Source: an uncultured Corynebacterium sp. (GTDB lineage Bacteria; Actinomycetota; Actinomycetes; Mycobacteriales; Mycobacteriaceae). Taken from it: 56,172 nucleotides of DNA. Location of the stretch: the NCBI RefSeq assembly GCF_946221935.1, contig NZ_CAMIGN010000017.1, forward strand, positions 1 to 56,172, read 5' to 3'. Of the stretch, positions 50,261-56,172 are shown in pieces. The first letter of the stretch is position 1. Every line of letters begins with the position of its first letter. The notes under the pieces were generated by a model. That model was given only the letters and a program-made list of their open reading frames with translations, did no database searches and was not told the origin of the DNA. The translations under genes were made by a program, and so were the position numbers.

Positions 50261-51490
50261 TTAGGCCCAGATTTCTGGCAACTTGCTCATCGAGCTCCAA
50301 CCCAGGTAAAGCGTCAACAACCAGGTGACAACGCCTAGAATCAGCAGCCAGGTCGGATACTTGTAGTTCTGCATCAGATCACGGCGGCGCCAGGCTACCC
50401 ACAGCACAACAGCGAAGCCGATCGGCAGAATCAGACCATTAAACGCGCCGGCAAAGATCAGTAGCTTCTGCGGTGCCTTGTTGAGGACCAGGTAAATCAC
50501 TGCGCACACAGCGATGAACGCAACAACAAGCCAGTTGAAGGTGGACTTCTTCATAGACTGTGGCGTCACAAAGGTCAACGAGGTGTAAGAGGCACCCACT
50601 ACGGACGTTAGGCCTGCTGCCCACAGCACCACGCCGAAGAAGCGCACGCCGATGTCACCGGCTGCATGGCGGAACGCATCAGCGGCCATGTTGTCGCCAG
50701 CCAAGGTCACACCCGAGGCGACCACTCCGAGGATTGCCAGGAACAGCAGCATACGCATCACGCCTGTGACCACGATGCCGGAGACCGAGACCTTGGTAAT
50801 CGTGCCCACGTTATGCACGCCAGTCTGTCCGGAATCGATCATGCGGTGCGCACCGGCGAAGGTGATGTAGCCGCCCACGGTACCGCCGATCAGGGTGGTG
50901 ATCACTAGGAAGTCCACCTCGTCCGGCATCACGGTATTCTGCAGCGCTTCGCCCAGTGGCGGCGAAGAGACAATTGCGACGTAGATCATCAGCAGGATCA
51001 TGATCGCGCCCAAGCCGACCACGATACGGTCCAGAGCCATGCCCGCACGCTTGGACAGGAAGACGAAAATGGCGATGGTCGCTGACAGACCACCACCGGT
51101 AAGCGGATTCAGGCCAAGCATCGCATTGAGGCCCAGACCGGTGCCACCGATGTTGCCGATGTTGAAGATCAGGCCACCAACGAAGACGAAAGCAGCCATG
51201 ACCCAGCCGAGCCCCGGCAGAATCTCATTGCCTAGCTCGTTGGCACGCTTACCGGATACGCCCAGTACGCGCCAAACATTGAGCTGAATGGCGATGTCCA
51301 CGAGAATCGATACCAAGATTGCGAACGCAAAAGCTGCGCCCATCTTCACTGTAAAGACGGTGGTCTGGGTGATGAATCCCGGGCCGATGGCGCTGGTGGC
51401 CATGAGGAACATTGCGCCCAGCGATGCGGTGAATGTGGCAGCGCGGGCGGTTTCGGGCTGGTTACCCGTGTGCTCGTCTGTGTTGGACAT
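50261..51490 (-). CDS. NRAMP-like transporter (YcsG type) without canonical metal ligands
   Basis: A 409-residue membrane protein with 11 or so hydrophobic helices, of the NRAMP fold. In metal-transporting NRAMPs the first helix has DPGN; here the corresponding segment is SAIGPGFITQTT (GPGF at 36-39). Helix 6 has YITFAGAHRMID rather than A-MPH. The key Asp, Asn and Met ligands are thus absent, arguing against Mn/Fe transport. The gene order resembles Bacillus ycsF-ycsG-ycsI, so the likely cargo is an organic acid such as 5-oxoproline or D-glutamate (inference). The operator copy lies 42 bp upstream of its start. Confidence 0.85.
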   Translation of the reverse strand: MSNTDEHTGNQPETARAATFTASLGAMFLMATSAIGPGFITQTTVFTVKMGAAFAFAILVSILVDIAIQLNVWRVLGVSGKRANELGNEILPGLGWVMAAFVFVGGLIFNIGNIGGTGLGLNAMLGLNPLTGGGLSATIAIFVFLSKRAGMALDRIVVGLGAIMILLMIYVAIVSSPPLGEALQNTVMPDEVDFLVITTLIGGTVGGYITFAGAHRMIDSGQTGVHNVGTITKVSVSGIVVTGVMRMLLFLAILGVVASGVTLAGDNMAADAFRHAAGDIGVRFFGVVLWAAGLTSVVGASYTSLTFVTPQSMKKSTFNWLVVAFIAVCAVIYLVLNKAPQKLLIFAGAFNGLILPIGFAVVLWVAWRRRDLMQNYKYPTWLLILGVVTWLLTLYLGWSSMSKLPEIWA

Positions 51491-51531
51491 TAAAGCACCT
51501 TTCTATTAGTGATCCGTATCACCTTAGAATG

Positions 51532-51543
51532 TTGTTCAACAAT
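51532..51543. promoter_or_regulatory. GntR-type operator candidate (transporter unit)
   Basis: ttgttcaacaat, the reverse complement of attgttgaacaa at 44318, lies 42 bases before the NRAMP-like start and overlaps the last codons and stop of the upstream hydrolase-like gene. The exact 12-base match between two promoters of one functional cluster supports a shared regulator. Confidence 0.65.
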
Positions 51544-52498
51544 CTGCAACTGCCTGTCGCAGCCACCCAGCCAGATCATCAATGCGCTGCCGCCACACAG
51601 CAGGTGCGGCAATGATGTGCTCACTGTCGTACTCGTAAAACTGCACCTCGGCGCCACTTTCTTCGAAGTACTTCTTAATGACGCCACCCGCGGTTCCCCT
51701 GCTATCGAAACGTGCAATGGAAATAGCCGTCGGCACCCCTGCAATATCCACCGCGAACCCCTCCGGGATTCGCGGGCTTAAGGCCGCCAGGAAATTCAAA
51801 TCCGGCGCCGTGCTCACCACCTGGCCGGCAGCAACGAGCCCACTACCAAAGACGACCAGGCCGAATGCCTTCGGCGCCAGCTCCGACTTGATCTGAACGA
51901 TAGCCTCCGCAACATCCTGCTGACTGAGCTCCCAGGATCCATAGCCAGGTAGTGGATATGTCAGATCCACAATCGTCACCCCAGAGCGCTCCGCTAGTGC
52001 CGCGAACAGCGGCAGCCAGAACTGGTCGTGGCTCGCACCATCCCCAAACCAACCCGGGCCTCCATGCAGACTGACAGCTACTGCCCCACTGGGGTTAGGG
52101 GGCGTCAGAACCGTTCCAACAACCCCATCCGGCAGCGCACCATGCTGTGCTGTCCAGGGCTCTGCTCGCACTTGTGCGGTATAAGCAACGTGGGGCATGC
52201 GGTGATCCAAACCAGCCCCCAGCACCAATAAGCTGCTGTGCGCTAGCAGGTCAGGTACCCGCGCCCACATACGCTCAGTATCATCCACGAGGTCCGCGGG
52301 GACGGGGCAGGATTGCTCCTTGTAGGTAACCCCCTCATCGGTGACCAGGGAGTTGAAGATCTCCGGGTAATTATCCTCGAAGAAATTATTCAGCTGCTCC
52401 AACTGCTGTTGCGCGGTCAGCGGCTCCACGCCTGCCTGCACGTCACGACTGCTGCCGGGCAGGCTCACGATATCGGAGTTCGGGGTCTGCTCACTCAT
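51536..52498 (-). CDS. alpha/beta-hydrolase-like protein
   Basis: A 320-residue cytoplasmic protein. An oxyanion-type HGGPGWFGDGA is followed by TIVDLTYPLPGYGSWELSQQ. The expected nucleophile elbow reads VVFGSGLVAAG, an FGSGL in place of GxSxG, so catalysis is uncertain. A late His (YDSEHIIAAP) fits the third member of a triad. It lies upstream of the 5-oxoproline transporter unit on the same strand, but the operator at its end suggests separate transcription. A peptidase role in that pathway is possible but unproved. Confidence 0.65.
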   Translation of the reverse strand: MSEQTPNSDIVSLPGSSRDVQAGVEPLTAQQQLEQLNNFFEDNYPEIFNSLVTDEGVTYKEQSCPVPADLVDDTERMWARVPDLLAHSSLLVLGAGLDHRMPHVAYTAQVRAEPWTAQHGALPDGVVGTVLTPPNPSGAVAVSLHGGPGWFGDGASHDQFWLPLFAALAERSGVTIVDLTYPLPGYGSWELSQQDVAEAIVQIKSELAPKAFGLVVFGSGLVAAGQVVSTAPDLNFLAALSPRIPEGFAVDIAGVPTAISIARFDSRGTAGGVIKKYFEESGAEVQFYEYDSEHIIAAPAVWRQRIDDLAGWLRQAVADC

Positions 52499-52554
52499 AG
52501 TTTTTCATTGTAAGACTTTCGCAAGACTTTCCGAACCCCATATACGTAGCTCCC

Positions 52555-55137
52555 CTAGTCAGCGATCGCCTCGAGCGGGGATGTCTTTGCCGCCTTATGT
52601 GCCGGCCATAGCGCAGCAAGCACGCCAACGATACCGGAGCCAACCACCATTGTGAGTAGCAACTGCCAAGGTAGAACGGCCTTGTCCAGACCTTCGGTGG
52701 CCAGCACCTTCACAAATACCCAGCCCAGGCCCACGCCGATCAGCACACCGAGTAGTGCACCGTAGATGGCAATTTGTACAGCCTCTAGGGTGATCATCCG
52801 CCTTACCTGTCGGCGGAACATACCCACCGCACGCAACATGCCGATCTCTTGTTTACGCTCAATCACATTCAATGCCAGGGTGTTGATAATGCCCAGGATG
52901 GCCACCAGGATGGACAGCGCCAGCATTGCGTTGAGGATCATCAGCAGCTGGTCAATGGATTTCGACACCGTACCTGCGTACTCGGTAGTGGTGAGGACAT
53001 CAGCCACGATGAAGGGCTCCACCGACTTGCGCACATTCTCCTGTAGTTCGTGTTCCCGGACGCCGTCCTTAGCGTGAACGAAGACCTGCATAACTCGTAG
53101 ATCATCGACCTCGGAGATCGGTTTCCCCTGACCGAGGTAGGGCTTGAGCGCAGCTTCATTGAGTAATGTCTGCGGTTGAATCGGCTCCGTATAGATTCCC
53201 AGAAGTTTTACTTCGCCTAGCTTTTCTTGGCCTACGCGGTAGATCGGCACGGAATCGCCGACCTTCCACTTCATTTGGCTGGCCTTACTCTCAGAGGCAT
53301 AGAAGCCGGGCTTTTCAGTCTCCAGGTTTCCGCCCAAGGACTTCAGCCCCATGGACTTCCCCAGATCCCCCTTGTAGAAGAAGGAGAAACTGCCGGAGTA
53401 GTTCACGCTGCTTTCACCCTTGGCTTTGCCGACGCTGATGGGTGTCGTGCCGACGGTGGAAAGGGACTCCACACCATCCGTATCTGCCACTGCCTTTTCT
53501 ACTCCCTTAGGCAATGGGAACCCCTGGTTCGCAGGACCGCTCACCACCAGATCGGACTTGACGGTATCTCCAATCATGTCCTCCATGGCGCTTTTCATCG
53601 TCGCACCGACCATGCCAAATGCGGCAACGAGTGCCACGCCGAGGGTTAGCGCGAATGCAGTTGTTGCGGTGCGTCGCGGATTCCTGCGCGAGTTTGTGGA
53701 CGCCAACTTTCCAACCGCACCAAAGGGAGCCCCAAGTACGCGTCCCAGTGCTGGGACAACTGGAATCGATAGTGCCGGAGAAACCAGGAAAGTGCCGACA
53801 ATCACCAGTAGAGCGCCGAGTCCGAGGATCGATGCCCGGTTGCTCGTTTCGGCGTCACTAAGCAACAGCGCGGTAACTGCAGCGGCGACACCCGCAAGAA
53901 CTACGACCAGCCCCGAAATGGTACGCAACTTCAACGGCGACGAGCTGGAGACATCGCCGGAACGCATCGCCTCGACTGGATGCACGCGACCGGCACGACG
54001 GGCAGGTGCCCATGCCGAGAGAATCGTGATCAGGACACCAACGATCAAAGGCAGAATGATTGCCTGTGGGGTCAAGGTGAGCCCTGAGTTCGGGAGGCCG
54101 AAGCCGAACTGATCCATGAGAGCGAAGATCCCCTTCGCCAAACCCATGCCCGCGATAATGCCCAGGACGGATCCGACGATGCCAACGAGGATGGCCTCGA
54201 ACACCACGGAGGTTGTGAGTTGCCCACGTGACGCTCCCAGGGAGCGGAGCAGCGCAAACTCACGGATACGCTGCGCCACCACCATAGAGAAGGTGTTAGC
54301 AATAATGAAAGCTCCGACGAGAAGGCTGACCAGGCCAAAGGCAAGGAGGAAGTAGGTGACGAAGCTGAGGCCTTCTTTGACCTCCTTGGAGGACTTCTCC
54401 ACGATCGAGTCGCCGGTAACAACCTTGAAGTCGGGGTACTTCTGTTCAATTGAACTCTTGAGTTGCTCCGGAGATACTCCGTCGCGAGCGGACAGCCAGA
54501 AGCCGTCTGGGAAAGTACCGTCCGTGTATCGCTTGATATAAGTCTCAGGGTCTACGCCCAAGCCTAGGTAGCCGCCTACGGCAAAATCCGTGTCATAGAT
54601 ACCCACGATCTCGTACTCATGGCTATCCCGAATGTCGATGGCTTTGAGCGTATCGCCGATGTGCACGCCATGCTTCTCTGCGGCATCGCCGTTGATCATC
54701 GCCTCCTTCTCCCCCTTGGGCGCGCGACCGTCAGTCACGTTAACCGAGGGGCCGGGAGCGCCTTCAGTGAAGTCATTGGGAAAAAGTACGGAAGGAGCGC
54801 CGCCAGTGCTAAGTTGCTTTCCGTCCTTGGCAATTACAGCCGTGGTTTCGGACGCCATGGAGATACCCTTGACATCCTGGTTTTCTTGCAGCTGCTTCTT
54901 TGTCTCGACAGTGATTGGCTTGGTCGGATTCTTCTGGGAGACTTCTACGTCTACAGCGGAGTAGACGTTTTCGAAGATTCCGGTGAAGGACTTCTGCATC
55001 ATGTCAGTGAACATGAAGGAACCGGAAATAAACGCAGTTCCAAGCACTACGGCGATGATCGTGAGAAGAAAGCGAATCTTGTTGGCAAGGACGCTTCGGT
55101 AGGAGACCTTTGCTACAGCGCGGGTGTGTCTACGCAT
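52555..55137 (-). CDS. MacB/FtsX-type ABC permease with two FtsX domains
   Basis: An 860-residue membrane protein. N-terminal helix (IRFLLTIIAVVLGTAFISGS), a large extracytoplasmic domain, then a three-helix FtsX block (LLAFGLVSLLVGAFIIANTF, RIREFALLRSLGASRGQL). A middle pair of helices, a second extracytoplasmic domain, and a second FtsX block (LIMLNAMLAL-type, KQEIGMLRAVGMFRRQVRRM) complete it. The tail reads WPAHKAAKTSPLEAIAD. Together with the ATPase 2 bp upstream it forms a mechanotransmitting exporter or lipoprotein/lipid-moving complex. Substrate unknown; no regulator adjacent. Confidence 0.92.
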   Translation of the reverse strand: MRRHTRAVAKVSYRSVLANKIRFLLTIIAVVLGTAFISGSFMFTDMMQKSFTGIFENVYSAVDVEVSQKNPTKPITVETKKQLQENQDVKGISMASETTAVIAKDGKQLSTGGAPSVLFPNDFTEGAPGPSVNVTDGRAPKGEKEAMINGDAAEKHGVHIGDTLKAIDIRDSHEYEIVGIYDTDFAVGGYLGLGVDPETYIKRYTDGTFPDGFWLSARDGVSPEQLKSSIEQKYPDFKVVTGDSIVEKSSKEVKEGLSFVTYFLLAFGLVSLLVGAFIIANTFSMVVAQRIREFALLRSLGASRGQLTTSVVFEAILVGIVGSVLGIIAGMGLAKGIFALMDQFGFGLPNSGLTLTPQAIILPLIVGVLITILSAWAPARRAGRVHPVEAMRSGDVSSSSPLKLRTISGLVVVLAGVAAAVTALLLSDAETSNRASILGLGALLVIVGTFLVSPALSIPVVPALGRVLGAPFGAVGKLASTNSRRNPRRTATTAFALTLGVALVAAFGMVGATMKSAMEDMIGDTVKSDLVVSGPANQGFPLPKGVEKAVADTDGVESLSTVGTTPISVGKAKGESSVNYSGSFSFFYKGDLGKSMGLKSLGGNLETEKPGFYASESKASQMKWKVGDSVPIYRVGQEKLGEVKLLGIYTEPIQPQTLLNEAALKPYLGQGKPISEVDDLRVMQVFVHAKDGVREHELQENVRKSVEPFIVADVLTTTEYAGTVSKSIDQLLMILNAMLALSILVAILGIINTLALNVIERKQEIGMLRAVGMFRRQVRRMITLEAVQIAIYGALLGVLIGVGLGWVFVKVLATEGLDKAVLPWQLLLTMVVGSGIVGVLAALWPAHKAAKTSPLEAIAD

Positions 55138-55139
55138 GA

Positions 55140-55895
55140 CTAGTGATCCTCCAGCTTGCCCATGACTCCGAGGATGGACTCTACATCGGGCTTGGCTAAT
55201 TCATCGGCGATGCGACCATCGGCAAGGAACACCACGCGATCTGCGTAGGAGGCTGCCTTTGGATCGTGGGTCACAATAACAACTGTTTGCCCATCCTTGT
55301 CCACGGCGCTGCGAAGAATGCTTAGCACTTCAGCGGAGCTGTTCGAGTCCAGGTTGCCGGTGGGCTCGTCACCGAAAATGATGTCGGGTCGGGAAACGAG
55401 AGCGCGTGCACATGCTACGCGCTGCTGCTGACCACCTGAAAGCTCAGAGGGGCGGTGTTGCAAGCGTCCTTTGAGTCCAAGACGCTGCACTACTTCATCG
55501 AACCATTCTTGATTAACCTTCTCCCCTGCAATGTCCAGTGGGAGCGTGATGTTCTCTTTTGCCGTTAGCGTGGGAACCAGGTTAAAGGACTGAAAAATGA
55601 AGCCCAGTCGATCGCGTCGAAGAGCAGTAATCTCCCTGTCGTTGAGGGTTGAAATATCGGTATCACCGATATATGCCTTGCCGCTGGAAATGGAGTCAAG
55701 TCCGGCCATGCAGTGCATCAGCGTTGATTTGCCGGAGCCGCTTGGTCCCATAATGGCGGTGAATTGGCCGTCGAGGAAGTCGATAGAAATACCGTCAACG
55801 GCGCGAACCTCTGTTTCACCGTGTCCATAGATGCGCTGCAGGTTTACAGCGCGAGCAGCGCTATTGGAATGGGTGGTCTCTTTTTGCTGTTGCAT
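55140..55895 (-). CDS. MacB-like ABC transporter ATPase
   Basis: A 251-residue ATP-binding subunit of the LolD/MacB group: Walker A GPSGSGKST, Q-loop region GFIFQSFNLVPTLTAKENI, signature ELSGGQQQRVACARAL, Walker B IIFGDEPTGNLDS and H-loop VTHDPKAAS. Its stop lies 2 bp before the start of the FtsX permease, so they are cotranscribed. A purine-rich gggagcta precedes the ATG. About 155 bases separate it from the rRNA terminator; that gap has nothing else recognisable. Confidence 0.94.
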   Translation of the reverse strand: MQQQKETTHSNSAARAVNLQRIYGHGETEVRAVDGISIDFLDGQFTAIMGPSGSGKSTLMHCMAGLDSISSGKAYIGDTDISTLNDREITALRRDRLGFIFQSFNLVPTLTAKENITLPLDIAGEKVNQEWFDEVVQRLGLKGRLQHRPSELSGGQQQRVACARALVSRPDIIFGDEPTGNLDSNSSAEVLSILRSAVDKDGQTVVIVTHDPKAASYADRVVFLADGRIADELAKPDVESILGVMGKLEDH

Positions 55896-56050
55896 TAGCC
55901 TAGCTCCCTTAACTCCTCTGTATCCCCCAATATGTATGGGGTAGTGCCTGCTCTGCGGGTAGCACCGCAGGAAAACTATTCGATAAACCTAATTATAAGC
56001 TGTGCTTCACGAATTTTCGGAGCCAAGACCGAGATCACAATTGAACATAC

Positions 56051-56097
56051 AAAAAGACCCAGAGCGCTTTCCCCTATTCGGAGAAAGACTCTGGGCC
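56051..56097 (-). terminator. rRNA operon terminator
   Basis: On the minus strand after the 5S gene, cccagagtctttctcc pairs with ggggaaagcgctctggg (one mismatch region), followed by tcttttt. It ends the rRNA transcript about 20 bases after the 5S 3' end. Confidence 0.88.
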
Positions 56098-56116
56098 TAA
56101 TTCTTTTTAAGTTTTA

Positions 56117-56172
56117 GTGCCGGCGGTGACTTACTCTCCCACACCCTCCCAGGTGCAGTACCATCAGCGCAG
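56117..56172 (-). rRNA. rrf: 5S ribosomal RNA, 3' part
   Basis: The minus strand reads gatggtactgcacctgggag, then gtgtgggagagtaagtcacc and gccggcac, the conserved 3' half of actinobacterial 5S rRNA. The 5' half and the 23S and 16S genes must lie to the right of the window. The mature 3' end is placed to within a few bases. Confidence 0.93.

Noticed and set aside
1..56172. CRISPR arrays or prophage
   Set aside because: No regularly spaced repeat array and no capsid, terminase or integrase gene seen; the only spaced repeats are the three 16-bp units before serC.

Overview
The window looks like chromosome from a Corynebacterium of moderately high GC, possibly close to C. jeikeium. I infer this from gene content: SepH, DUF3027, DUF2771 and DUF3239 proteins, an Rpf with a GlxR-type site upstream, a DtxR-type iron box, and paired XPB-type helicase genes. 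The exact species cannot be set from sequence alone. The left edge cuts an Lhr-type helicase gene. The right edge cuts a 5S rRNA gene, so an rRNA operon lies beyond it.

Layout. 1-8236: Lhr helicase, a CysQ-like phosphatase, two tandem lipases, then thyA-folA. 8237-15640: an AT-richer block with an MFS pseudogene, five genes for an ECF-type importer plus two exporter-type ABC half-transporters behind a DtxR box, an IS481-type transposase remnant, and tRNA-Arg(CCU). 15812-31997: mostly core genes (glutamate-cysteine ligase family, enoyl-CoA hydratase, aldo/keto reductase, an ABC-2 exporter, FKBP, gltA, serC, sepH, an RNA methyltransferase, a purine permease, DUF proteins). 32067-33814: cold-shock protein, Rpf and a small conserved protein.

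33942-43513 is the most unusual part. A helicase-associated gene and its XPB helicase partner are normally adjacent. Here they are separated by a 5.3 kb segment carrying a MecA_N-type penicillin-binding protein, a serine beta-lactamase-like protein and a LysR regulator. XPB sequence is duplicated at both ends. The copies share a perfect 608-bp direct repeat, while the sequence on either side of it is only similar. The first copy is fused in frame to a diverged C-terminus of the neighbouring helicase-associated protein. The simplest reading is that a foreign fragment was circularised by a short-homology join and entered by one homologous crossover in xpb. Cassette loss or tandem amplification by repeat recombination would then be possible.

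43553-52498 holds a 5-oxoproline cluster resembling the Bacillus ycsFGI-kipIA region: PxpA, a PxpB-PxpC fusion, a biotin carboxylase/BCCP protein and a GntR regulator on one strand, with a D-glutamate cyclase-like protein and an NRAMP-like transporter on the other. Both transcription units carry the same 12-base operator-like sequence. 52555-55895 encodes a MacB/FtsX-type ABC system, followed by the terminator and 3' end of the rRNA operon.
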